Counted from the first letter of the stretch, positions 1 through 9,075 are shown. The stretch: 64,000 nt of DNA from JAHFTW01 sp038046785 (GCA_038046785.1 JBBSVM010000001.1:62001-126000); one strand, 5' to 3'. Translations and numbers: made by a program. Notes: generated by a model not told the origin, from the sequence alone.

Positions 1-1766
1 TGGAGGTGGGCGCCGACGCCTTCAGCATCTACCTGGAACGCGGCCTTCTCCTCGACAGCCAGGGCAACACACCCGGCCCCGCGACCCCGCTGGGCGGCTT
101 CCACGCCACGGTCGAGTCCGCCCTGTTCGGGGGCGGTGCCAACATCTGCATCCCAGCCTGCGCGCCGCTCGGCGGCTACGAGGTGAGCGATCGCATGCCC
201 GATGCGGGCAACGGCACCATCCCGTTCGCGCTCGTCTTCGGCATCACGCAGACCGGCACGGCCCGGCTCGCCAGCGACGTCCCCATCCGCACCTCGAACG
301 GCGAGGCGACCACCTTCGTCTTCCAGGTCCAGGCGAGCAACCTGGCCGCTGAAGAATCGCGCTTCTCGCTGGTGGCCGCCAACATCCCGAACGACTGGGA
401 GTTGCGCCTTCCCGCCAACCGCATCGACATCCCGGCCAACGGCACCGTCCTCTTCCCCGTCCTCGCCACGGTGCCGTTCAGCCACAGCCACGGCCTGCTC
501 CAGGCGTTCACGCTGGAGCTCGCCAGCCTGTCGGACTCTGTCTCAGTCGGCCGCATCCAGCTCGGTGTGCGCTACGCCCAGCCGCCGCAGCCCGCCGGCC
601 ACCACGATTTGCTGACCTTCCACAGCCACAAGCAGTCCTTCGGCGCCCTCAACGACGCATTGCAGACCGCGCTGAGCCAGCCCCAGGTGGCGCTCTTCAT
701 GAACGCGGAGTCGGACGACCCTCTTGACGACGGCTCCGAGGTGCCCGGCGACACCTGCGGCGGCGTCGGCATCCCGACCTCGACCTACTGCTGGACCATC
801 CCGCTTAGCCCCGGGCTCGACCTCGGCCTGGATTTCGACCTCGCCCGCACCGGCGCCCTCTCCGTTCCCATCCGCAGCACGGTGCCGTTCTCCGGCGCCG
901 GGTTGTCGGGCGAGCTGTTCTACTACCCCGCACCGACGGGCAATTTCTTCCCAAGTTTCGACCCCGAGGAGGATGGCGCCATCCGACTCGCCAACCTCGC
1001 CCCCGACGGCCTCGTGGAGATTTCCGCCAACTCGCCGGGCCAGGTTCTCGCGGCCACTTTGACGCCGACCGAGGAATCGGACTACATTCCCTACTTGCGC
1101 GGCGCCTCCCTGGAACTGCGGCTGCGCTTCGAGGGCACCGGCATCGACCCGACCTTCTTCCCCTTCGGTGGCTCCTTCGAGCCGCTGCTCCAGTCCGGCG
1201 GCTCGCTGAGCCTGCCCCTCATCGAGTACCACGACAAAGTGGAGGGCCTCTTTGCGGCAGTCTCGACCCTTTCGCTTGAGGCAATCTCGGAGCAGGACCG
1301 CCTCGCCAACCCTGGCGACCTCGTCCTCTTCGACCTCGTCTTGCAAAACGAAGGCGAAGACGGAACGTTCCGGCTCGACCTCACCGGCACCCACCTCTCC
1401 TGGGCCTCGATTGTGGAACCCATCCTCGACCCGGAGGGCGAGGGGCTGGAGCTCGCCGAAGGAGCCAACCAAACCGTCCGTGTCTTGGTACGCATCCCCG
1501 ACGACGCGGTGGGTGGCGAGGTGACCGGTGACATTGCCGATCTCGTCCTCTCGGCCACCAGCACGGAGGACCTGAACCGCCGCGCCCTGGTCCGCCTCGT
1601 GGCGCGCGTGGACACTGAGACCGAGCACGACGACGACCGGGCCGCCGCCGAATCCATCCTGGGCGCCGCCGACTCGAAATCGACCCCCGGCCTCGCTCCG
1701 CTGAGCCTCCTCGCCGCCTTGGCCGCACTGGTCCTCGCTGTGCGCCGACGCCGCGAAACGGAATAG
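1..1766 (+). CDS. Surface/secreted protein, 5' truncated, with PGF-CTERM-like C-terminus
   Basis: The frame is open to the left edge, so the true start lies outside the window; about 586 residues are visible. The visible part is Ser/Pro/Gly-rich and beta-rich, with repeated lipid- or adhesin-like domains resembling the NEW3/CARDB folds of archaeal cell-surface proteins (for example the stretch around residues 90-190 and again around 425-545). The last 25 residues run TPGLAPLSLL, a hydrophobic helix, then RRRRE. This matches the general plan of archaeosortase-processed PGF-CTERM tails, with L in place of F in the motif. It probably ends up lipid-anchored or exposed on the outside of the membrane. 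The specific function is unknown. Confidence 0.75.
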   Translation, partial: EVGADAFSIYLERGLLLDSQGNTPGPATPLGGFHATVESALFGGGANICIPACAPLGGYEVSDRMPDAGNGTIPFALVFGITQTGTARLASDVPIRTSNGEATTFVFQVQASNLAAEESRFSLVAANIPNDWELRLPANRIDIPANGTVLFPVLATVPFSHSHGLLQAFTLELASLSDSVSVGRIQLGVRYAQPPQPAGHHDLLTFHSHKQSFGALNDALQTALSQPQVALFMNAESDDPLDDGSEVPGDTCGGVGIPTSTYCWTIPLSPGLDLGLDFDLARTGALSVPIRSTVPFSGAGLSGELFYYPAPTGNFFPSFDPEEDGAIRLANLAPDGLVEISANSPGQVLAATLTPTEESDYIPYLRGASLELRLRFEGTGIDPTFFPFGGSFEPLLQSGGSLSLPLIEYHDKVEGLFAAVSTLSLEAISEQDRLANPGDLVLFDLVLQNEGEDGTFRLDLTGTHLSWASIVEPILDPEGEGLELAEGANQTVRVLVRIPDDAVGGEVTGDIADLVLSATSTEDLNRRALVRLVARVDTETEHDDDRAAAESILGAADSKSTPGLAPLSLLAALAALVLAVRRRRETE

Positions 1767-1823
1767 CGCGCCCGACACCGCCAGCCGTCGCAGTTATATC
1801 CAGGCCGACGGGTCGAACCGACC

Positions 1824-2252
1824 ATGACGGAGCGGCCCGTTCGCGTGCTCGTCGCCAAGCCTGGCCTGGACGGCCACGACCGCGGCGCCAAAGTGGTCGC
1901 CCGCGCGCTTCGCGATGCTGGCTTCGAGGTCATCTACACCGGCCTGCGCCAGACGCCGCAGCAGATTGTCGCCGCCGCGGTCCAGGAGGACGTCGACCTG
2001 GTTGGCCTCTCCTGCCTGTCGGGCGCCCACATGACGCTCTTCCCGAAGATCAAGGCGCTCCTGGTAAGCGAGGGCGCCGAGGATGTCGTGGTGTTTGGCG
2101 GCGGCATCATCCCCGACGACGACGCGGCAAAGCTGAAGGCCTCCGGCATCGAAGCGGTTTTCGGCCCCGGTACCGACACGCGCGAGATTGTCCGCTTCAT
2201 CGACGCCCACCCCCGATTCGCCCCGCTGCGCCCGGTGGCGGCCCCGGCGTGA
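1824..2252 (+). CDS. mcmA2: Methylmalonyl-CoA mutase, cobalamin-binding (small) subunit
   Basis: A stand-alone B12-binding domain of 142 residues. The signature DGHDRG (residues 15-20) supplies the His that ligates cobalt, followed by the GLRQTPQQIV and GLSCLSGAHM stretches and the GGGIIPDDD loop typical of mutase C-terminal domains. It would pair with a separate large subunit, not present here, to convert methylmalonyl-CoA to succinyl-CoA. This completes propionyl-CoA use from branched-chain amino acids. A TATA-like TTATAT at about 1793-1798 lies about 28 nt before the ATG. The stop overlaps the next start (meaB), so the two are translationally coupled. Confidence 0.93.
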   Translation: MTERPVRVLVAKPGLDGHDRGAKVVARALRDAGFEVIYTGLRQTPQQIVAAAVQEDVDLVGLSCLSGAHMTLFPKIKALLVSEGAEDVVVFGGGIIPDDDAAKLKASGIEAVFGPGTDTREIVRFIDAHPRFAPLRPVAAPA

Positions 2253-3223
2253 TGGACGCCAAGCACCTGGCCGACGGCGTGGCCTCGGGCAACCGGCGCG
2301 CCATCGCCCGACTCATCTCAAAGGCGGAGAACGAGGAGCCGGTCGGCCAGGAAGCACTTGGCCTTCTCGTGCGCCGCCCGTCGAAGGCGCACATCGTCGG
2401 CATCACCGGCTCGCCCGGCACCGGAAAATCCACGCTCACCGACCGTCTCATCGAGGCGGCGCGGCGCGTGGGCTTGACCGTCGGCGTCGTCGCCGTGGAC
2501 CCCTCCAGCCCCTACACGGGGGGCGCCATCCTCGGCGATCGCATCCGGATGCAGAGCCGCAGCACCGACCCGGACGTCTTCATCCGCAGCATGGGAACCC
2601 GTGGCGCCCTGGGCGGGCTCGCGACCCATACCGCCGACGCAGTGCGCATCCTCGAAGCGGCGGGCAAAGACCTCATTCTCGTCGAGACCGTCGGTGTCGG
2701 GCAAGCCGAAGTGGACATCGTCAAGCTCGCCGACACGGTCGTTGTCGTTCTCGTCCCCAACCTGGGCGACGACATTCAGGCCGTGAAGGCCGGCCTCATG
2801 GAGATTGCCGACCTCTTCGTCGTCAACAAGTGTGACCTTTCCGGCGCCGACAAGGTGGCCGCTGAGGTCGAGGCGAACCTCATGCTTGCTCACCCGCCCG
2901 CCGCCCCCGACGGCGGCGAGCCGTGGACGCCGCCGATTCTGCGTGCCGCGGCTGAACGCGGCGAAGGGGTCGTTGCCATTTTCGAGGCGGCCGGCCGTCA
3001 CCGCGCCTGGGCTGAGACGTCGGGCGCCTGGACGCTGCGCCGCAACCGGCGGGCGCAGGAACAGGTGCGCGCCATCCTGGAACGCGAGGTCGCCCGCTTC
3101 GCCTTCGAGACGGACGGGACGCCCCGCTCCGCCTGGACTTCGCTCTTCGACGACGTCGCCGCCGGTCGCGCCGCTCCGCTCGATGCGGCCAAGCGTCTCC
3201 TCGCGGCCTTCCGTCGCTCTTGA
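2252..3223 (+). CDS. meaB: Methylmalonyl-CoA mutase-associated GTPase MeaB (ArgK family)
   Basis: A G3E-type P-loop GTPase of about 323 residues that loads and protects adenosylcobalamin on methylmalonyl-CoA mutase. The Walker A motif GSPGTGKST is near residue 53. DPSSPYTGGAILGDRIRMQ, VETVGVGQAEVDIV and NKCD follow in family order, and a C-terminal helical dimerisation arm ends the protein. A GTG at 2249 directly precedes the ATG used here. The ATG shares its A with the TGA of the B12-binding subunit. The strict pairing with mcmA2 is the usual archaeal and bacterial arrangement and supports both calls. Confidence 0.94.
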   Translation: MDAKHLADGVASGNRRAIARLISKAENEEPVGQEALGLLVRRPSKAHIVGITGSPGTGKSTLTDRLIEAARRVGLTVGVVAVDPSSPYTGGAILGDRIRMQSRSTDPDVFIRSMGTRGALGGLATHTADAVRILEAAGKDLILVETVGVGQAEVDIVKLADTVVVVLVPNLGDDIQAVKAGLMEIADLFVVNKCDLSGADKVAAEVEANLMLAHPPAAPDGGEPWTPPILRAAAERGEGVVAIFEAAGRHRAWAETSGAWTLRRNRRAQEQVRAILEREVARFAFETDGTPRSAWTSLFDDVAAGRAAPLDAAKRLLAAFRRS

Positions 3224-3236
3224 GGCGCGGCGCAGC

Positions 3237-3824
3237 TCAGACGTCGTTCGGGACGTACTTGCTCATGTCGGTCGCCTGCGCCTTCTGCGCGGCGATCATG
3301 TCCGGGGTGAGGGCGCCGTAGGTGACAAGGATGCGGTCGCCGTTCTTCATCTGGTCACCGCTGACATCGGACCAGGCGACCTCGCTCCAGTCGTCGCTGC
3401 CCTTGGGATCGTAGAACACCTTGAGCTGGTGCGTCGCATTGCCCGTGTAGGTGCCCGCCAGCGGGTGCTTGGCGCCCATCGTCAAGCTGTCATCGGTGAG
3501 GCTGAAGTCGAGGACCTTGCCGACGGCGGTGAGCGGGATGCATTCGGTCCGGCCCGGGTGGAAGTGGTAAACGCCGTCGTCGCGGACGATGCGCCCCTGC
3601 GCGTCCTTCACGGGATGCATGTGATGGGCGTGGCCGCTCGCCGGGCTCTCGAACGACGCGTGGTTGAAGTTGACGCGCGCATCGTTGACGAAGAAGGTGA
3701 TGCCAGAGTGCCAGTGGCCTGGGCACTCCTCGGCAAGCGCCTTGTTCTGCTGGTCGTTGAAGACGAACAGTCCGATGCCGGCGGCCAGAACGGCCAAAGC
3801 GATGACGAGGGTCAAGGGCTTCAT
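3237..3824 (-). CDS. Membrane-anchored His-rich extracytoplasmic protein
   Basis: 195 residues. An N-terminal hydrophobic helix (about residues 4-22) acts as an anchor or uncleaved signal, and the rest is outside the membrane. The outer part contains clustered histidines: CPGHWHSGI, SGHAHHMHPV and YHFHPGRTEC, which suggest binding of a metal such as copper or zinc. Related architecture is common in ammonia-oxidising and marine archaea, but the role is unknown. The ATG at 3824 is chosen over upstream in-frame codons because it begins the signal helix. A TTCAAG box about 29 nt upstream fits a leaderless transcript. It is convergent with meaB. Confidence 0.7.
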   Translation of the reverse strand: MKPLTLVIALAVLAAGIGLFVFNDQQNKALAEECPGHWHSGITFFVNDARVNFNHASFESPASGHAHHMHPVKDAQGRIVRDDGVYHFHPGRTECIPLTAVGKVLDFSLTDDSLTMGAKHPLAGTYTGNATHQLKVFYDPKGSDDWSEVAWSDVSGDQMKNGDRILVTYGALTPDMIAAQKAQATDMSKYVPNDV

Positions 3825-3883
3825 GCTGGCTCGTGGGTGGCCGCAGCCCTCTTGAACATTCTGTTTGAGCCGAAAGTGTTTCG

Positions 3884-5029
3884 CTACGTGCCCTTCAGCA
3901 GGTTGTTCGCGATGACCATGCGTTGAATCTCCGAGGTCCCCTCGTAAATCTCGGTAATCTTGGCGTCGCGGAAGGCGCGCTCGACAGGGTAGTCCTTGGT
4001 GTAGCCGTTGCCGCCGTGAATCTGGACCGCCTCCGTCGCGGCCCACATCGCGGTCTCGCTCGAGTACACTTTCGCCATGGCGGCCTCCTTCGAGTAGGGC
4101 GCCTTGGCGTCCTTGAGCTGCGCCGCCTTGTGAATGAGAAGCCGGCTCGCCTCGATGCGGGTCGCCATGTCCGCGAGCTTCCATTGGATGGCCTGGTTGC
4201 TGCCGATGGGTTTGCCAAACTGCTTGCGCTCCTGCGCATAGGCGAGGCTCGCCTCGTACGCGCCCACCGCGATGCCAAGCGCCTGCGAAGCGATGCCGAG
4301 ACGGCCGCCATCCAGGGTCTTCATGGCAATCTTGAATCCCTCACCGACCGGGCCGAGGACGTTCTCCTGCGGCACCTCAACGTTCTCGAAGAAGAGCGGG
4401 CAGCAGGGGGCGCCGCGGATGCCGAGCTTGTCCTCGGTCTTGCCGATGCCGAAGCCCGCCATGCCCTTCTCGACGAGGAAGGCGGTCTGCCCCTTGTGGC
4501 TCGCCGCCTTGTCGGTCTGCGCGAAGACAACGTACGTCTCGGCGAGGCCGGCGTTGGTGATGAAGAGCTTCTGGCCGTTGAGGGTCCAGCCGCGACCCGA
4601 TTTCGTCGCCGACGTCTGCATGCTCACGACGTCGCTGCCGGCGTTGGGCTCGGTGAGGCCGTACGCGCCGAGCTTCTTGCCGGCGAGCATCGGCTTGAGG
4701 TAGCGTTCGTGCTGGTCGGCATTGCCGTAGGTGAAAAGGGGCCAGCCGGAGAGCGAATTGTTGACGGAGCAGATGACCCCCGTGGAGGCGCAGACGCGCG
4801 ACAGCTCCTCGATGGCGATGCAGTACGACACCATGTCGGTGCCAGCGCCGCCCTGGGCTTCGGGGAAATTCATGCCCATCAGTCCGAGTTCCCCCATCTC
4901 GCCAGCCAGAGCGGTCGGCCACTGGTGCGTCTCGTCAATCTGCTTGGCAAGCGGCCGCAGGCGGCGTTCGGCGAACTCCCGGACGGTCTGGCGAATCAGG
5001 TCATGCTCCGCACTGGGCCGGAAGTCCAC
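3884..5029 (-). CDS. Acyl-CoA dehydrogenase
   Basis: A 381-residue FAD enzyme that oxidises acyl-CoA to trans-2-enoyl-CoA and passes electrons to ETF. The family landmarks are in order: the N-terminal helical domain, the FAD-binding YGLTEPNAGSD (about residues 126-136), WTLNGQKLFITN, RKQFGKPIGSNQAIQWKLADM, and the catalytic-glutamate end IYEGTSEIQRMVIANNL. The length is standard for short- or branched-chain enzymes. The start is GTG. A CTTGAAA box lies about 26 nt upstream and is shared with the divergent nuclease-like gene. Likely substrates are short or branched acyl-CoAs from amino-acid breakdown, by context only. Confidence 0.93.
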   Translation of the reverse strand: MDFRPSAEHDLIRQTVREFAERRLRPLAKQIDETHQWPTALAGEMGELGLMGMNFPEAQGGAGTDMVSYCIAIEELSRVCASTGVICSVNNSLSGWPLFTYGNADQHERYLKPMLAGKKLGAYGLTEPNAGSDVVSMQTSATKSGRGWTLNGQKLFITNAGLAETYVVFAQTDKAASHKGQTAFLVEKGMAGFGIGKTEDKLGIRGAPCCPLFFENVEVPQENVLGPVGEGFKIAMKTLDGGRLGIASQALGIAVGAYEASLAYAQERKQFGKPIGSNQAIQWKLADMATRIEASRLLIHKAAQLKDAKAPYSKEAAMAKVYSSETAMWAATEAVQIHGGNGYTKDYPVERAFRDAKITEIYEGTSEIQRMVIANNLLKGT

Positions 5030-5051
5030 GAGGTGGCGACGGGATGGCGGA

Positions 5052-5058
5052 TTTCAAG
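5052..5058. promoter_or_regulatory. Shared divergent TATA-like box
   Basis: TTTCAAG on the plus strand reads CTTGAAA on the minus strand. It sits 26 nt from the acyl-CoA dehydrogenase GTG (5029) and 28 nt from the ATG at 5083 of the divergent gene. Equal spacing on both sides suggests one box serves two leaderless transcripts. Inferred from spacing and recurrence only. Confidence 0.5.
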
Positions 5059-5082
5059 ACTGCCGTGCGGCTCCCCCGGCGC

Positions 5083-5448
5083 ATGGACATCCCGGACGAG
5101 GTCGTTGCCGGCGTCGTCGCGGGGGCGGCGATTCTGCTGCTTGGGCTGCTGGCTTGGATTCGACGCCTGCGCCGCCGCGTGAAGGAAGTGGACAGCCTCA
5201 AGCGCAGCCAATCCACACGGTACGGTCAGACGCTGGAGCAGTTCGCCCCGTTCCTCGAATCCTGGCCGTGGGACCCGAAACGGTTCCGTTTCATCGGCTC
5301 GCCCATCGATGGCATCCAGGTCACCGACGACCAGCTCCTCATCGTCGAAATCAAGTCCGCCAACTCCCGGCTCAGCCCCGACCAACAAGCCATCAAGGCG
5401 CTGGTGCAGTCGGGCCGCGTGCGTTGGGAAGAGGTGCGCATCCGATGA
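5083..5448 (+). CDS. Membrane-tethered endonuclease related to archaeal Holliday junction resolvase
   Basis: 121 residues. A transmembrane helix (AGVVAGAAILLLGLLAW, about residues 9-26) is followed by a basic RRLRRR stop-transfer and a small nuclease-like domain. The domain contains the pattern FIGSPIDGIQV...LLIVEIKSANSRLS, which matches PF10107, the family related to archaeal resolvases (E-x-K catalytic motif). The start at 5083 is preferred over an in-frame ATG at 5044 because the TATA-like box is 28 nt upstream. Its last codons overlap the glycerate kinase start (ATGA). The substrate is unknown. Confidence 0.75.
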   Translation: MDIPDEVVAGVVAGAAILLLGLLAWIRRLRRRVKEVDSLKRSQSTRYGQTLEQFAPFLESWPWDPKRFRFIGSPIDGIQVTDDQLLIVEIKSANSRLSPDQQAIKALVQSGRVRWEEVRIR

Positions 5449-6602
5449 CGCAGCCCACTCACAGCTTGCGCGACGACATCCTCGACGCCTACGCCGCCGC
5501 CCTCGCCGCCGTCGAGCCGGCTCCTCTGGTGAAGCGCGCCGTGCGCCAGGGTTTGCTCGATGACTGGCTGGGCAACAAGGAACGACCGACGCCCATCCAC
5601 GTCCTCGCGTTGGGCAAGGCGGCACCCCGCATGGCGTGGGGACTGCTTGAAGCCAAAGTTCCCTTCACCGGTCTCGGCATTGCGCCCGTCGGCTCACAGG
5701 TCCCCAAAATCGATGGCGTGCGATGGGTGGCTGGCGAGCACCCGATTCCCGGCGAGCAGTCGTTTGCCGCGGGAGCCGCCATTCTGGAGTGGGTCGATGC
5801 CCTCCCGGACGACGCCCCCGTCCTTGTCCTGCTCTCTGGTGGTGCTTCCAGTCTCGCCGAAGTGGCCGCCCCGCGCGTCCGGCGCGAGGACCTGCGCGCG
5901 CTCTGGGCCGATTGGTTGCGGCAGGGGCTCGGCATCGACGAGATGAACGCCAAGCGCAGCAAACTCTCCATTCTCAAAGGCGGCCTGCTCGGAGAGCGGC
6001 TTTTGCGCATCACGCCCAATCTCCGCGTCTGGCTTCTCGCCGACGCCGCCCCCGCGACCGCTCCCGCGGTCGTCGCATCGGGGCCGTTCTGGCTCGCCGA
6101 GCAACCGGGACGCATCGCGCACCACATTCTGGCCAGTAACGAGGACGCCGTGGCCGCCGCCGGCATCCGGTTGGCCAATCTCGGATACCAAGTGTTCCGG
6201 CACGGCCGCCGCATCGAAGCCGATGCGCAGTCGGAGGTTGCTGGGTTCCTCGACGCCTTCGCAGCGCTTCCCGCCGGCCCTGTCGCACTTGTTGGCGGCG
6301 GCGAGGCTCCGGTCGCGGTTTCGGAGGGGGCGCCACCAGGAGGCCGCTGCTGCCACGCCGCTCTTCTCGCGGCCAACCAGATGTCGGAGCGGGGCCTGGA
6401 TGCCACATTCGCAGCCATCGCAACCGACGGCAACGATGGCTCGTCGGGCGCCGCAGGAGCGGTGACCGACAAGGCCGATGCGAACGCAAAGGCAGCCGCT
6501 CGCTTTGAGGCGGCGAGCCGGCTCAACACGCTGGGCAGGCTGGTGCATGCCGGGCCGACCGGGACGAATGCGAACGACCTCTGGGTCGCCCTTCGCCGTT
6601 AA
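5445..6602 (+). CDS. gckA: Glycerate 2-kinase (MOFRL family)
   Basis: 385 residues. It phosphorylates D-glycerate to 2-phosphoglycerate, feeding lower glycolysis. Diagnostic stretches are LALGKAAPRMAWG, LLSGGASSLAEVAAP, NAKRSKLSILKGG, LASNEDAVAAA, LVGGGEAPVAV, and the MOFRL-end DGNDGSSGAAGAVTD and HAGPTGTNANDLWVAL. It is somewhat short compared with the usual 420-450 residues. The ATG overlaps the TGA of the preceding nuclease-like gene by four bases (ATGA), so the two are co-translated. In archaea this is the last step of the branched Entner-Doudoroff pathway; a role in glycerate salvage is equally possible. Confidence 0.9.
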   Translation: MTQPTHSLRDDILDAYAAALAAVEPAPLVKRAVRQGLLDDWLGNKERPTPIHVLALGKAAPRMAWGLLEAKVPFTGLGIAPVGSQVPKIDGVRWVAGEHPIPGEQSFAAGAAILEWVDALPDDAPVLVLLSGGASSLAEVAAPRVRREDLRALWADWLRQGLGIDEMNAKRSKLSILKGGLLGERLLRITPNLRVWLLADAAPATAPAVVASGPFWLAEQPGRIAHHILASNEDAVAAAGIRLANLGYQVFRHGRRIEADAQSEVAGFLDAFAALPAGPVALVGGGEAPVAVSEGAPPGGRCCHAALLAANQMSERGLDATFAAIATDGNDGSSGAAGAVTDKADANAKAAARFEAASRLNTLGRLVHAGPTGTNANDLWVALRR

Positions 6603-6626
6603 ATAGAAGGGGTTCGTCGAAAACCT

Positions 6627-7658
6627 ATGCTCGAGAACGTCCCCACCATCCGGTCGGCCAAGGAGATCCTTGACCAGGCGTTCCTCAAGGCGAACAAAAT
6701 GGAGGTCCCGGACCCGGACAAATACCACCGCGTCCGCAAGACCGAGGAGGCGCAGATGAAGCACATCGCCGACACCTGCGCCGACACCTTGCAGCGCTAC
6801 GTCAAGTCCTTCCCCAACCTGTCGCGCGCCGTCCCCTACGAGGTCGAAGTGCTCGACATTCTGGTCGGCATCGACCCGCTCAAGAAGGCGCTCGGCCACG
6901 TCGACTGGACGCAGGAGAAGATTCGCGAACTCTACTCCGAGATTTCGAGCGCCATGCGGCGCGAGCGCCACATCGAGGGGCTGAAGATGCAGAAACGCCG
7001 CTTCTCCGGCCGCGCCGGCAGCCTGATGGACAAAGTGGACAAGGCGCTCAAATTCCTGGCCCAGGCGCGCGACGCTGTGCGCCCCCTTCCCACCATCCAC
7101 CCCGGCTACCCGACCGTCGTCATCGCCGGCTTCCCCAACGTCGGAAAGTCGAGTCTCCTCTCACGCTGGACGCGCGCCACGCCGGAGATCGCCTCCTACG
7201 CGTTCACGACGAAGCAGGCCAACGTCGGCCACTTCACGGTCGAGGACAAGAATGGCAAGCACATGGTGCAAGTCGTCGACACGCCCGGTCTCCTCGACCG
7301 CCCCGACGCCGAGCGCAACCCGGTCGAGCGACACGCCGTCGCCGCCCTGCGTCACACCGCGGATGCCGCCCTCTTCTTGATTGACATGAGCGAAACCTCC
7401 GGCTACACCATCGCCGAGCAGGAAAAACTCCTGGAGCAGGTGCAGGCGGAGATGTCGGGCATCCCCATGATCATCGCCGAGACCAAGGCGGACCTGTTCA
7501 AGTCGAACACCGACCGCCTCAAGATTGCGCCCCTCACCGGCGAGGGATTGGAGGAGCTGCAGCGCGCCATCGTCGCCCTGCTGCCGTTCGAGGCGCCGGT
7601 CGTGGAGACCGACCCGCTCGAATTGTGGAAGTCCACCCGCGACCCGCTGTTTGGCTAG
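6627..7658 (+). CDS. NOG1-family GTPase
   Basis: 343 residues. The N-terminal helical NOG1 domain (about 1-160) is followed by an Obg/HflX-type G domain with GFPNVGKSSLLSRWT (G1), FTTKQANVGHF (G2), VVDTPGLLDRP (G3) and a TKAD-type G4 (AETKADL). NOG1 proteins act in assembly of the large ribosomal subunit. The long C-terminal extension of eukaryotic NOG1 is absent, as is normal for archaea. A TTAAAT box lies about 25 nt before the ATG, overlapping the stop of glycerate kinase. Confidence 0.93.
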   Translation: MLENVPTIRSAKEILDQAFLKANKMEVPDPDKYHRVRKTEEAQMKHIADTCADTLQRYVKSFPNLSRAVPYEVEVLDILVGIDPLKKALGHVDWTQEKIRELYSEISSAMRRERHIEGLKMQKRRFSGRAGSLMDKVDKALKFLAQARDAVRPLPTIHPGYPTVVIAGFPNVGKSSLLSRWTRATPEIASYAFTTKQANVGHFTVEDKNGKHMVQVVDTPGLLDRPDAERNPVERHAVAALRHTADAALFLIDMSETSGYTIAEQEKLLEQVQAEMSGIPMIIAETKADLFKSNTDRLKIAPLTGEGLEELQRAIVALLPFEAPVVETDPLELWKSTRDPLFG

Positions 7659-7702
7659 GGCTCGCCCACCGACCTTAAGTCGAACCGGCAAGTCGCGCCC
7701 CT

Positions 7703-9013
7703 GTGCTGGACATCAAGGTGCTGCGCGAGACGCCCGACGTCGTGCGCGCCGACCTGCGCAAGCGCGGCCGGGACGTTGCTGTCGTGGATGCCGTGCGGGC
7801 CAAAGACGAAGAGTGGCGCGGCGGCCTCAACAAACTCCAGAATCTTCGCGCCGAGCGCAACAAAGCGGGCAAGCTCATCGCGGAGGCGAAGAAAGCGGGC
7901 CAGGACGCGAAACCGATTCTTGACCAGATGGCCGCTCTCAGTGCGGAGCAGGCCGATTTGGAGAAAGCGGTCCCCGCCGCGGAAGCGGAGCGCGACCGAT
8001 TGCTGCGCTCGATTCCCAACCTCATGCACCCCTCGGTGCCGGTGGGCAAAGACGACTCCGAGAACGTCGAAATCCGCGCCTGGGGCGGCAAGCCGACCCT
8101 GCCGTTTGCCGGCAAGTCGCACGTCGACCTCCTCGACTCGCTCGATCTCGCCGACCTGGAGCGCGCCGCGCGCGCCTCGGGCGCCCGCTTCGCCTACATG
8201 AAAGGCGACCTGGTGCTGCTCGGCCGCGCCCTGGAGTTTTTCGCCCTCACGCAGCTCTCTGCGAAGGGATTCACCGCCATCGAGCCGCCTTACCTTCTGC
8301 GCCGCGAGGCTCTCGAAGGCGCCATCGACCTCGCCGACTTCGAGTCGGTCATCTACCGCGTCGAGGCCGGCGTCGCCGACGACGGCAAGGGCAAGGCGCC
8401 CGACCTCTACCTCATCGCGACCAGCGAGCACCCGCTCCTGGCCCTCCACCTGGGCGAAATCTTGGAGGATGCAAAACTGCCGCTGCGCTACGCTGGCGTC
8501 TCGCCCTGCTTCCGCAAGGAGGCGGGAGCGCACGGCAAGGACACCAAGGGCATCTTCCGCGTGCACCAGTTCAGCAAGGTCGAGCAGTTCGTCTTCTGCA
8601 AGCCGGCCGACTCGTGGCGCATTCACGAGGAGTTGGTGGCAAACGCCGAGGCGCTCTACCAAGCGCTCGGGATTCCCTACCGCGTCGTCAACATCTGCAC
8701 CGGCGACCTGGGCAGCATCGCGGCGAAGAAGTACGACATCGAGGCGTGGATGCCGGTGCAGGGCGCCTACCGCGAGGTTGTGTCGTGCAGCAACTGCACC
8801 GACTTCCAGGCGCGCCGCACCAACACGCGCAGCCGCAAGAACCCCGGCGACCCGACCGAAATCGTGCACACCCTCAACTCCACCGCCATCGCCGTGCAGC
8901 GCACCCTGGTCGCCATCCTGGAGAACTTCCAGCAAGCCGACGGCTCCGTGCTGATTCCGGCCCCGTTGCGCCCCTTCTTGGGCGGCCGCGACCGCATCAA
9001 AGCGCTCGTTTGA
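7703..9013 (+). CDS. serS: Seryl-tRNA synthetase, bacterial/eukaryotic type
   Basis: 436 residues, a class II synthetase that charges tRNA-Ser and tRNA-Sec. The N-terminal coiled-coil arm (about 25-100) reaches the long variable arm of the tRNA. The core shows motif 2 (SPCFRKEAGAHGKDTKGIFR, then VHQFSKVEQF) and motif 3 (STAIAVQRTLVAILENFQ). TSEHPL in the active site replaces the usual TAE. It is not the rare methanogen-type SerRS. The start is GTG. CTTAAG at about 7674 lies about 27 nt upstream. Confidence 0.96.
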   Translation: MLDIKVLRETPDVVRADLRKRGRDVAVVDAVRAKDEEWRGGLNKLQNLRAERNKAGKLIAEAKKAGQDAKPILDQMAALSAEQADLEKAVPAAEAERDRLLRSIPNLMHPSVPVGKDDSENVEIRAWGGKPTLPFAGKSHVDLLDSLDLADLERAARASGARFAYMKGDLVLLGRALEFFALTQLSAKGFTAIEPPYLLRREALEGAIDLADFESVIYRVEAGVADDGKGKAPDLYLIATSEHPLLALHLGEILEDAKLPLRYAGVSPCFRKEAGAHGKDTKGIFRVHQFSKVEQFVFCKPADSWRIHEELVANAEALYQALGIPYRVVNICTGDLGSIAAKKYDIEAWMPVQGAYREVVSCSNCTDFQARRTNTRSRKNPGDPTEIVHTLNSTAIAVQRTLVAILENFQQADGSVLIPAPLRPFLGGRDRIKALV

Positions 9014-9075
9014 CAGGGTTGGTCGCACCCCATCACCATACACCTTAAGTATGGAGTAAGCGCCGTTCTCTCTTG

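Noticed and set aside
543..1778. Minus-strand open frame (411 codons)
   Set aside because: Antisense to the surface protein, without a recognisable domain or promoter.
4731..5444. Upstream extension of glycerate kinase
   Set aside because: It runs through the dehydrogenase and nuclease genes; the ATG at 5445 overlaps the preceding stop and begins the conserved domain.
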